Shown piece by piece: positions 18,556 through 25,578 of a stretch of DNA of 64,000 bases. Position numbers and translations under genes: made by a program. Origin of the DNA: Microbacterium allomyrinae (GTDB taxonomy: Bacteria > Actinomycetota > Actinomycetes > Actinomycetales > Microbacteriaceae). The notes below the pieces were generated by a model. It saw only the letters and a program-made list of their open reading frames with translations. It was not told the DNA's origin and did no database searches. Position 1 is the first letter of the stretch. Each line of letters begins with the position of its first letter. The stretch covers positions 186,001 through 250,000 of the forward strand of contig NZ_JAGTTN010000005.1 in assembly GCF_020682705.1 (NCBI RefSeq). The letters are read 5' to 3'.

Positions 18556-18561
18556 TACCGT
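18556..18561 (+). promoter_or_regulatory. -10 element of nnrD (leaderless)
   Basis: TACCGT, then 7 nt, then ATG at 18569. Confidence 0.5.
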
Positions 18562-18568
18562 GTCAGAC

Positions 18569-19402
18569 ATGACGCGGATGTGGACGGTGCGGGACGCGGC
18601 GCGAGCCCTGCGGAGGCCAACCGCCGACGATGACAAGTATTCCCGAGGGGTGCTCGGCATGCGGACCGGATCGGAGGCGTACCCGGGTGCGGCCGTGCTC
18701 GGGGTGGAGGCGGCGTGGCGCACCGGGCTCGGCATGGTGCGGTACGTCGGTCCGGCACGCCCGAGTGCGCTCGTGCTCGCGCGTCGTCCCGAGACGGTGA
18801 CGGTCGACGGGCGCGTGCAGGCGTGGGTCGTGGGATCGGGAACGGATGCCGCCACCCGCGGCACAGTCGAGTCCGAGGCCCTGCGCGCCCTGCTGCACGC
18901 CACCGACCCTGTCGTCGTCGACGCCGGGGCGCTCGATCTCGGCGCGGGCGCCACGGCGCCGCGGATCCTCACCCCTCACGAGCGCGAGCACGCGCGGCTG
19001 CGAGCGGCGCTCGGGCTGGGGCCGGCGCGCGCGAGCCGTCTGGCGGGAGCACGCGACACCGCAGAGGCCACCGGCGCCGTCGTCCTGCTGAAGGGCGCGA
19101 CGACCGTCGTGACGGCCCCCGACGGCTGGGCGGCCGTCGTGGACGCCGGCACCCCCTGGCTCGCCACCGCGGGGACCGGCGACGTGCTGGCGGGGGTCAT
19201 CGGTGCGCTCGTCGCCGGCGCCGTGGCGGACGAGAGGGTGACGGATGCCGCATCCCTCGCGTCCCTCGCCGCTTCGGGAGCCTGGCTGCACGGCCGCGCC
19301 GCCGCGCTCGCATCGCACGACGCGGGTGAGGGGCCGATCACTGCACTCGATGTCGCCGAGGCGCTCCCGCGCGCCGTGGCCGAGGCGCTCGCCGCGGTCT
19401 GA
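18569..19402 (+). CDS. nnrD: ADP-dependent (S)-NAD(P)H-hydrate dehydratase
   Basis: A 277-residue ribokinase-fold protein that dehydrates damaged NAD(P)H hydrates using ADP. Motifs: KYSRGVLGMRTGSEAYPGAAVLGVEAA (substrate end), VVDAGALDL, ILTPHERE and the nucleotide-binding LLKGATTVV with ATAGTGDVLAG near residue 210. The epimerase partner domain (NnrE), often fused N-terminally, is absent, so this is the stand-alone form common in Actinobacteria. Start chosen at 18569 from the hexamer spacing and family N-terminus. Confidence 0.92.
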   Translation: MTRMWTVRDAARALRRPTADDDKYSRGVLGMRTGSEAYPGAAVLGVEAAWRTGLGMVRYVGPARPSALVLARRPETVTVDGRVQAWVVGSGTDAATRGTVESEALRALLHATDPVVVDAGALDLGAGATAPRILTPHEREHARLRAALGLGPARASRLAGARDTAEATGAVVLLKGATTVVTAPDGWAAVVDAGTPWLATAGTGDVLAGVIGALVAGAVADERVTDAASLASLAASGAWLHGRAAALASHDAGEGPITALDVAEALPRAVAEALAAV

Positions 19403-19454
19403 TCCGACACGGAGTCGGACGACCCGCGTGCGGATGACGCGGGCGCGGCGCCCC

Positions 19455-19460
19455 TAGGAT
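19455..19460 (+). promoter_or_regulatory. -10 element of the GT87-like gene (leaderless)
   Basis: TAGGAT, then GAACAGC, then GTG at 19468. The ATG at 19459 overlaps the hexamer and is probably not used. Confidence 0.5.
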
Positions 19461-19467
19461 GAACAGC

Positions 19468-20679
19468 GTGTCGAGGCGGGGGTGGCTGTGGATCGCCTTC
19501 GTGGTGATCCATGTCGCGGTCGCAGCACTCGGGTTCGTTCTGCCGAACATCCCGATGGGCGATGTCTATCTCGTCTATGAGCCCTGGGCGCGTGATGCGG
19601 TCGGCGGCGGCGGCATCCCCGGCGTGAGCTGGCAGTGGGTCTACCCCCAGCTGGCGATCGTGCCGATGGTGCTCGCGCTCGGCTTCGCATGGATCGCGGG
19701 GTCGTACACGATCGGCTGGGCGATCTTGGTGACGCTCGCCGACGCTCTCGCGTTCGCGCTCCTGGTGGGCCGCGGGCGCTCCAAGGGGCGCACCCTCGCG
19801 GCGATCTTCTGGCTCGCGTTCATCCTGCTGCTGGGGCCCGTGGGGATGTACCGGCTCGACGGCTTCACGGTGCCCTTGGCACTCGCGGGCTGCCTCTGGC
19901 TCGCGGGCCGGCCCCTCATCGCGTCCCTCCTGCTGTCGGCCGCGACCTGGATGAAGGTCTGGCCGGCGGCTCTCCTCGCCGCCGCCGTCATCGCGATGCG
20001 CCGGCGCTTGGTCGTGGTCGCGGGCGCCCTCATCGTGACCGGCATCACCGTCGTCGCCGTCGTCATCGCGGGGGGCGGATCCCACGTCTTCGGTTTCGTG
20101 GCAGGACAGACCGGCCGTGGCCTGCAGGTCGAGGCTCCCGTCTCGGCGTTCTTCCTCTGGCAGGTGGTCGCGGGTGCACCGGGCGCGCTCGTCTACTACG
20201 ACCGCGACATCCTCACCTTCCAGGTCGCCGGTGCCGGCGTCGACGCCGTGATCGCCGTGATGACTCCTCTGCTGGCGATCGCGGTGCTCGGCGTCGCGGC
20301 ACTCGGCGCGGTCAAAGCGTGGCGCGGTGCCGGCTTCGCGGCGCTCTTCCCACCGCTCGCGTTCAGCCTCGTGCTGGCGTTCATCGTGTTCAACAAGGTG
20401 GGCTCGCCGCAGTTCCTGACGTGGCTCGTCGCTCCCATCGCGATGGGACTCGTGTTCGACCGGCATCGGTGGTCGTGGCCCGCGGCGGGAGCCCTCGCGG
20501 CGGCGCTGCTGACGCAGCTGGTCTATCCCGTGCTGTACAACGCAGTTATCCTCGCGGACTCCCTCGCCGTCAGCGTGCTGACGCTGCGCAACCTCGTGAT
20601 GATCGCACTGTTCGCCTGGGCGGTCGTGCGTCTCGCGCGCGTGCCGGGGCGCTCACGTCACGCGTCCCTCGTCATCTGA
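19468..20679 (+). CDS. Polytopic membrane protein resembling GT87 (DUF2029) glycosyltransferases
   Basis: A 403-residue, very hydrophobic protein with about ten predicted helices. An early acidic motif DVYLVYEPW (around residue 30) followed by a periplasmic loop and WVYPQLA resembles the catalytic region of GT-C polyprenol-phosphate-mannose transferases such as PimE. An HRW-rich cytoplasmic loop occurs late. The assignment rests on topology and this motif only. No cell-wall or glycan genes sit nearby. A thiamine-binding protein gene begins 23 nt downstream, with its own ribosome site. Confidence 0.6.
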   Translation: MSRRGWLWIAFVVIHVAVAALGFVLPNIPMGDVYLVYEPWARDAVGGGGIPGVSWQWVYPQLAIVPMVLALGFAWIAGSYTIGWAILVTLADALAFALLVGRGRSKGRTLAAIFWLAFILLLGPVGMYRLDGFTVPLALAGCLWLAGRPLIASLLLSAATWMKVWPAALLAAAVIAMRRRLVVVAGALIVTGITVVAVVIAGGGSHVFGFVAGQTGRGLQVEAPVSAFFLWQVVAGAPGALVYYDRDILTFQVAGAGVDAVIAVMTPLLAIAVLGVAALGAVKAWRGAGFAALFPPLAFSLVLAFIVFNKVGSPQFLTWLVAPIAMGLVFDRHRWSWPAAGALAAALLTQLVYPVLYNAVILADSLAVSVLTLRNLVMIALFAWAVVRLARVPGRSRHASLVI

Positions 20680-20702
20680 TCCCCACGAACCCGGAGGTTC
20701 AC

Positions 20703-21029
20703 ATGCTCGTCTCCTTCTCCGTCGCACCCAGCGGAACCGGCAACGCCGACGGCTCGGTGCACGACGCCGTCGCCGCCGCCGTCCGCGTCGTCCGCGAGAG
20801 CGGGCTGCCGCACCGCACCACGTCGATGTCGACCGAGATCGAGGGGGAGTGGGACGAGGTCTTCGATGTCGTCCGCCGTGCGACCGACGCGGTGCTGCCG
20901 TATGGCTCCCGCGTCTCGCTGGTGCTCAAGGCCGACATCCGCCCCGGATACACGGGTGAGCTCGACGGCAAGATCGACCGTCTCGAGGCGGCGATCACGC
21001 GCCAGCAGGACGACGCCCGCACGGACTGA
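20703..21029 (+). CDS. Thiamine-binding protein, MTH1187/YkoF-like family
   Basis: A 108-residue single-domain protein: LVSFSVAPSGTGNADGSVHDAVAAAV, GLPHRTTSMSTEIEGEWDEVFDVV, SLVLKADIRPGYTGELDGKI. The ferredoxin-like fold family (PF01910) binds hydroxymethylpyrimidine or thiamine and forms tetramers. A strong GGAGG lies 8 nt before the ATG. No TPP riboswitch or thi genes are visible next to it. It probably shares a transcript with the upstream membrane protein. Confidence 0.85.
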   Translation: MLVSFSVAPSGTGNADGSVHDAVAAAVRVVRESGLPHRTTSMSTEIEGEWDEVFDVVRRATDAVLPYGSRVSLVLKADIRPGYTGELDGKIDRLEAAITRQQDDARTD

Positions 21030-21095
21030 CGGCGGCGCGATTGCGCGTCGCGCCCCGTCATCCGAATCGATTCGACAGGATGCCGCGCCGGGGTC

Positions 21096-21101
21096 TATTC
21101 T
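21096..21101 (+). promoter_or_regulatory. -10 element of the MFS gene (leaderless)
   Basis: TATTCT, then GGCGCG, then ATG at 21108. TTCGAC at 21071 is a -35 candidate with a 19-nt spacer. Confidence 0.55.
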
Positions 21102-21107
21102 GGCGCG

Positions 21108-22328
21108 ATGACCTCCTCGAATCTCACGAGGGGGGCGGCGACGTGGGCGCTCCTTTCTCTCGCCGTCGGCAGCTTCGGCATCGGCATGACCGAGTTCGTC
21201 GTCATGGGACTGCTGCCGAACATCGCCGAAGACCTGCAGCCGGCGCTGTGGGCGGCACGGCCCGAGGACGCGATCGCCCAGACCGGCTGGCTCATCACCC
21301 TCTATGCCCTCGGCGTGGTGGTCGGCGCACCGACCATCGCGGGCGTCGTCGCGAAGTACCCGCGCAACCGCGTGATGATCGGCCTCGCGCTGGCCCTCAC
21401 CGTGTTCAACGCGCTGACGGTGCTCGCCCCGTCGTTCGAACTGGTGGCGGTTTCGCGATTCCTCGCAGGACTTCCGCACGGCGCGTACTTCGGCATCGGC
21501 GCGCTGGTCGCCGCCGACGTACTCGGGCCCGGCATGCGCGCGAAGGGCGTCGCGTTCGTGCTCACCGGTCTCACGGTCGCGAACGTCGTGGGCGTGCCGC
21601 TGGGCACCTACCTCGGCCAGCAGGTGGGCTGGCGCGCTGCGTTCCTCGTCGTCACGGGCATCTTCGCGGTCGCGACGATCCTCATCGCGTTCTTCATTCC
21701 CGCGCATCCTGGCGACCCGGGTCGCACGCTGCGTGCCGAGCTCAAGGTGTTCCGCATCGGACAGGTCTGGCTCGCCCTGGGCATCGGCGCGATCGGGTTC
21801 GGAGGCTTCTTCGCGGTGTACAGCTACCTCGCGCCGATGGTCACCGAGGTCGCGGGATCGCCGGAATGGGTCGTTCCGATCGTGCTCGTGATCATGGGGC
21901 TCGGCATGACCACCGGCAACCTGGTGGGCGGCCACCTCGCCGACGTCGACCTCAAGCGCACTCTCATCGGAGGACTCGTCGCCCTTGCGGCCGTCCTGGC
22001 CCTGCTGGCTGCAACCTCGCATTGGATCTGGGCGCTCGGCTTCTTCGTCTTCCTCACGGGGCTCACCTCGTCCGCCCTCGGCCCCACGATCCAGACACGA
22101 CTGATGGACGTCGCCGAAGACAACCAGTCGATCGCGGCGGCCCTGAACCACTCGGCACTCAATATCGGCAACAGCCTCGGCGCCTTCCTGGGCGGCGTCG
22201 TCATCGCCGTCGGCTGGGGCTTCGTGGCGCCGGCATGGGTGGGGGTGGCGCTCGCCTTGGGCGGATTGGCCGTCGCACTGGCCAGCTTCGCGTCCGAGCG
22301 GGCACGCGGGGTCGCGCTCTCCAACTGA
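21108..22328 (+). CDS. MFS transporter of the AraJ/YdhP (DHA1) type
   Basis: A 406-residue 12-helix major facilitator. TM1 has GSFGIGMTEFVVMGLLPNIA, a signature of the arabinose-efflux AraJ/YdhP/CmlA-like group; loop 2-3 is AKYPRNRVM, and TM5 has the antiporter motif region LGTYLGQQVGWRAAF. Likely proton-driven export of a small molecule; substrate unknown. Terminal codons run to 22328, with the NUDIX gene promoter starting 9 nt later. Confidence 0.88.
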   Translation: MTSSNLTRGAATWALLSLAVGSFGIGMTEFVVMGLLPNIAEDLQPALWAARPEDAIAQTGWLITLYALGVVVGAPTIAGVVAKYPRNRVMIGLALALTVFNALTVLAPSFELVAVSRFLAGLPHGAYFGIGALVAADVLGPGMRAKGVAFVLTGLTVANVVGVPLGTYLGQQVGWRAAFLVVTGIFAVATILIAFFIPAHPGDPGRTLRAELKVFRIGQVWLALGIGAIGFGGFFAVYSYLAPMVTEVAGSPEWVVPIVLVIMGLGMTTGNLVGGHLADVDLKRTLIGGLVALAAVLALLAATSHWIWALGFFVFLTGLTSSALGPTIQTRLMDVAEDNQSIAAALNHSALNIGNSLGAFLGGVVIAVGWGFVAPAWVGVALALGGLAVALASFASERARGVALSN

Positions 22329-22336
22329 GCGCGCCG

Positions 22337-22342
22337 TAGAGT
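22337..22342 (+). promoter_or_regulatory. -10 element of the NUDIX gene (leaderless)
   Basis: TAGAGT, then GGGCGG, then ATG at 22349. Confidence 0.55.
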
Positions 22343-22348
22343 GGGCGG

Positions 22349-23107
22349 ATGCCGGAGCCGACGTCGCCGGGCGAGCGCGCGCTGCGCGTTCTCGCCGACA
22401 CCGCAGGGGAGCTGCGACCACGGCGTCCCGAGGATGCGACGGATCCCGACATCCCCGTCGCCGCGACCGTGGTGCTCGTGCGTGACGGCGCGGACGGGCC
22501 GGAGGTGCTGCTCATCGAGCGTCCCGACCGCGGCTCGTTCGCGGGAGCGTGGGTGTTTCCCGGCGGCAAGCTCGACGCGGCCGACCGAGAGTCCGACGAG
22601 GAGTCCGAACAGCTCGTCGCGATCCGTGCGGGCGTACGCGAGACGTTCGAGGAGACCGGTCTCGTCCTCGACGAGGGACAGCTGACCACGCTGTCGTGCT
22701 GGGACCCGCCACCGGGCCTTGCGCTGCGCATCCGTACCTGGTTCTTCCTCGCGCCCGCCGTCGAAGGCGATCTCGTCCTGTCGGTCGACGAAGCGGTCGC
22801 CGCCGAGTGGGTACGGCCCGCCGATGTGGTCGCGCGGCACGGTCGCGGCGAACGGACGCTGTACCCGCCGACGTGGGTGACCCTCCATGCTCTCGCCGTG
22901 CACGCCGACGCGGCCGCGATGCTCGCAGCGGCGCGCGTCGCGGGGATCGAGCGATTCGAGACGGTCGCGCGACGGGGCGGCGAGGGGCCCGTGCTGTTGT
23001 GGCAGGACGACGCGGCGTACGATCCGGAGACTGCCGCCGAGACATCCGGTTCCCGCCATCGCCTCGAGATCGGCGCGCTGCCCTGGATCTACACCCGCGC
23101 GGACTGA
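22349..23107 (+). CDS. NUDIX hydrolase with a split Nudix box
   Basis: A 252-residue protein with the Nudix fold: strand VAATVVLVRD, WVFPGGKLD, then AIRAGVRETFEETGLV holding the REUxEExGU part of the box. About 14 acidic residues separate GGKLD from AIRAG, lengthening the canonical G-x5-E segment. A similar, longer insert is found in mammalian NUDT19, a CoA pyrophosphatase, so a CoA-type substrate is possible but not shown. It converges on metX with 4 bp between stops. Confidence 0.85.
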   Translation: MPEPTSPGERALRVLADTAGELRPRRPEDATDPDIPVAATVVLVRDGADGPEVLLIERPDRGSFAGAWVFPGGKLDAADRESDEESEQLVAIRAGVRETFEETGLVLDEGQLTTLSCWDPPPGLALRIRTWFFLAPAVEGDLVLSVDEAVAAEWVRPADVVARHGRGERTLYPPTWVTLHALAVHADAAAMLAAARVAGIERFETVARRGGEGPVLLWQDDAAYDPETAAETSGSRHRLEIGALPWIYTRAD

Positions 23108-23111
23108 GCTC

Positions 23112-24317
23112 TCAAGACTCCAGCAGACGTCGCAGGTGCGCCCCGACGGCGTGCGTCTCGATCAGGAAGCCGTCGTGGCCGAAGTCGCTCGTCAGCACCA
23201 CCGCACGGTCGCCATCGAGCGCGCGGGGGATGCCCCGAGCGATCCGGTGCTGGCCGTCGATGGGGAAGAGGCGGTCGCTGTCGATGCCGAGCACCAGCGT
23301 CGTCGCGGTGATCAGGGCGAGGGCATCCTCGATGCCGCCCCGGTCACGGCCCACGTCGTGCGAGTTCATCGCCTCGACGAGGGTGATGTACGAATTCGCG
23401 TCGAAACGGCGAGTGAACTTGTTGCCGTGGAAGTCCAGGTAGGACTCGACCGCGAAGCGTCCGCCGTGGCCGAGCGGGCTCACTCCCGACTGCCAGGTGC
23501 GCTGGAAACGCTGGTTGAGCTCGGTGGGGGAGCGATAGTTGAGCAGCGCCATGCGGCGCGCAAGGGCGAGGCCGCGCGTCGGCCCGTCGCCGTCGCCGGC
23601 GTCGTAGTACCCGCCGCTCTGGAAACGCGGGTCGATGCGGATCGCCTCGATCTGCACCGAGTTCAGTGCGATCTGGTCGGCAGTGTTGACCGGAGGCGCC
23701 GAGAGCACGCCGAGGCGCTGCACGCGATCGGGATATCCGGCGGCCCACTCCAGGGCGTGCATGCCGCCCATCGATCCGCCGACGACCGCGGCCCACGCGT
23801 CGATGCCGAAGGCATCCGCGAGACGCACCTGGGCGGCGACCTGGTCGCGGATGGTGAGGTACGGGAACTGCGACGCCCACTCGTAACCGTCGGGACCGAT
23901 GGAGGCCGGCCCGGTCGATCCCTGACACCCGCCGAGCATGTTGGGGGCGATCACGAACCAGCGATCGGTGTCGATGGGGGCGCCGGGTCCGACGATGTCC
24001 TCCCACCAGCCCGAGGTGGGATGCCCCGCGGCGGCGCCGCCGCGCACGTGGCTGTCGCCGGTGAGGGCGTGCAGGATCAGCACGGCGTTGTCGCGGGCGC
24101 TGTTCAGTTCGCCCCACGTCTCGTACGCCAGCCGGTACGCCGGCAGGTCGCGGCCGCCTTCGGTGCGGAAGGAGCCGAATGCGGCGAACCTGCGGTCTCC
24201 GACCGGATCGCCGTCGCGCCATGCTCCGGTGGCGGGCGGGCGTCCGAGCAGCAGGCGCGCATCGGCCTCCGTCACCGGTGCCGACGGCACGGTGTCTTCG
24301 GAGGTCTGCCAGTCCAT
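23112..24317 (-). CDS. metX: Homoserine O-acetyltransferase
   Basis: A 401-residue alpha/beta hydrolase-fold enzyme making O-acetyl-homoserine from homoserine and acetyl-CoA. Catalytic triad: nucleophile serine in VVGGSMGGMHALEW (about residue 175), aspartate in LGIDSDRLFP and histidine in DFGHDGFLIE near the C-terminus. Other family motifs: YETWGELN, HALTGDSH, PNMLGGCQGSTGP. Its product feeds MetY, encoded 3.4 kb upstream on the same strand with two genes between. The ATG at 24317 lies 6 nt after a GAGAAT hexamer. Confidence 0.96.
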   Translation of the reverse strand: MDWQTSEDTVPSAPVTEADARLLLGRPPATGAWRDGDPVGDRRFAAFGSFRTEGGRDLPAYRLAYETWGELNSARDNAVLILHALTGDSHVRGGAAAGHPTSGWWEDIVGPGAPIDTDRWFVIAPNMLGGCQGSTGPASIGPDGYEWASQFPYLTIRDQVAAQVRLADAFGIDAWAAVVGGSMGGMHALEWAAGYPDRVQRLGVLSAPPVNTADQIALNSVQIEAIRIDPRFQSGGYYDAGDGDGPTRGLALARRMALLNYRSPTELNQRFQRTWQSGVSPLGHGGRFAVESYLDFHGNKFTRRFDANSYITLVEAMNSHDVGRDRGGIEDALALITATTLVLGIDSDRLFPIDGQHRIARGIPRALDGDRAVVLTSDFGHDGFLIETHAVGAHLRRLLES

Positions 24318-24323
24318 CCGCCC

Positions 24324-24329
24324 ATTCTC
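24324..24329 (-). promoter_or_regulatory. -10 element of metX
   Basis: The minus strand reads GAGAAT, then GGGCGG, then the metX ATG. The alpha/beta hydrolase gene at 41408 uses the same hexamer. Confidence 0.45.
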
Positions 24330-24371
24330 TCGTGTCGGCCCCTATCGGGGCGGCGTGTTACATCCGGCCGG

Positions 24372-24447
24372 GTCGAGAGTTCAGGAGAAACGGCGCCGGC
24401 AGCGGTGTGGGAGACCGAGGTCGCGGCGCGTTGCCTGAACTCTCGAC
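24372..24447. repeat. 14-bp perfect inverted repeat between DUF2332 and metX
   Basis: GTCGAGAGTTCAGG at 24372-24385 and CCTGAACTCTCGAC at 24434-24447, with a 48-nt GC-rich centre that can pair partly. It begins 4 nt after the DUF2332 stop (minus strand) and ends before the metX promoter, so it may terminate DUF2332 transcripts. The arms are AT-richer than the surroundings. Confidence 0.6.
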
Positions 24448-24451
24448 GCCA

Positions 24452-25474
24452 TCACCCCCGGAACGGCCGCGTCTCGTACACCGCGCCGTGCTGACCGGCG
24501 AGAGCGATCGGGACCTTGTCGCGCGTCTGCACGAACCGGTGTGCGGTGTCCAGCCCCGCGGGCACTTGCGCATCCACGTCGCTGAAAGTGCCCAGCGTCT
24601 CGTTCGAGAGCCACACGACGTCGCGGCCGACCGCCGATCCGAGGCCCGCCATGATCTCGGCGAATCGGGCGCGACCGGCCGCGTCGAGGTAGAGCAGCAC
24701 GGCGCTGTGGAAGACGACCAGGGTGGCATCCGCCGGGGCGGTCGCCGCGACATCCGTCACCGTTTCGAGCAGGTCGCCCTGGACGATGTCAGGAGGATCG
24801 GATGCCGCCACCTTCGCCGCCGCGCGAAGTCTGGCGACGCGGGAATCATGATCGGGGCCCGGCCACACCAGGGTCGCGAGCCAATCGACCGCCTCGGGGT
24901 CGCTCGCGTCGATGGGTGAGAGATCGATGCCGCGGCGCCAGGCGACCTCGGGCAGGCGCGCGGGTACCGAGGCGTCGTCGTCCACACGGCATGACAGCCG
25001 GACGGGCGAGGGCCCCTCGACGGGTTCGAGCGTGCGCGGACCGCCCGGAGCGTCGAAGTCGTATCCATAGCGGTCCGGGAAGAGACAGAGGCCGGCGGCG
25101 GTGCCCACCTCGAGCAGCGCGACGGGGCCGTCGATGCGCGTCAACGGCGGCAGGAGAGTCGCGCAGCGATTGGGCTCGTTGGTCTGGGTGGAACGGGCGC
25201 CGGCGATCTCGACGACCTCGTCCCAGTGCGCGTCGAGCCAGTCCTGCCACGCGGCGAACGTCGCCAACGGGCATCCGGCCCAGCGAGCCGCCGCGAACAG
25301 GATGTTGGGCTGGCGCAGGCGCGGGGAAAGGGCCGCTATCCGTGCGATCAGCGCTGGGTCGGCGGCGATGCCGAGCGCCCACTCCTCGTAGAGGGGCGAC
25401 GTACCGTGCGCCCAGCGGCGCCCGAAGTCGTCATAGAAGGCCGCAACTCGCGCGGCGTCATCGGTGGTGGACAC
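24452..25474 (-). CDS. DUF2332 domain protein
   Basis: A 340-residue protein of the actinobacterial DUF2332 family. Recognisable segments: FYDDFGRRWAHGTSPLYEEWA at the N-terminus, RQPNILFAAARWAG, TQTNEPNRCATLLPPL and VALLEVGTAAGLCLFPDRYGY, then VVFHSAVLLYLDAAGR. The LEVGTAAGL segment followed by acidic residues, and a Rossmann-like order, hint at a methyltransferase-like fold, but no function is established. The GTG at 25474 follows TAGGGT by 6 nt, so it is transcribed separately from the alkylsulfatase. Confidence 0.85.
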   Translation of the reverse strand: MSTTDDAARVAAFYDDFGRRWAHGTSPLYEEWALGIAADPALIARIAALSPRLRQPNILFAAARWAGCPLATFAAWQDWLDAHWDEVVEIAGARSTQTNEPNRCATLLPPLTRIDGPVALLEVGTAAGLCLFPDRYGYDFDAPGGPRTLEPVEGPSPVRLSCRVDDDASVPARLPEVAWRRGIDLSPIDASDPEAVDWLATLVWPGPDHDSRVARLRAAAKVAASDPPDIVQGDLLETVTDVAATAPADATLVVFHSAVLLYLDAAGRARFAEIMAGLGSAVGRDVVWLSNETLGTFSDVDAQVPAGLDTAHRFVQTRDKVPIALAGQHGAVYETRPFRG

Positions 25475-25480
25475 GGGCCC

Positions 25481-25486
25481 ACCCTA
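25481..25486 (-). promoter_or_regulatory. -10 element of the DUF2332 gene (leaderless)
   Basis: The minus strand reads TAGGGT, then GGGCCC, then GTG at 25474. Confidence 0.5.
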
Positions 25487-25535
25487 CGACCAGGCCGCGA
25501 CCACGAGCGTCCGCGGCAGTCCATGGCCCGGTGAT

Positions 25536-25572
25536 GTCCCGGCGACCGCCGGCAGCGGGCGGTCGCCGGGAC
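25536..25572 (-). terminator. Terminator hairpin of the alkylsulfatase gene
   Basis: Perfect 15-bp arms GTCCCGGCGACCGCC / GGCGGTCGCCGGGAC with a 7-nt loop, 6 nt beyond the sulfatase stop. Confidence 0.75.
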
Positions 25573-25578
25573 GATGAC

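Noticed and set aside
19459..19467. ATG at 19459 as the start of the GT87-like gene
   Set aside because: This ATG overlaps the TAGGAT -10 hexamer; the GTG at 19468 is at the normal leaderless distance.
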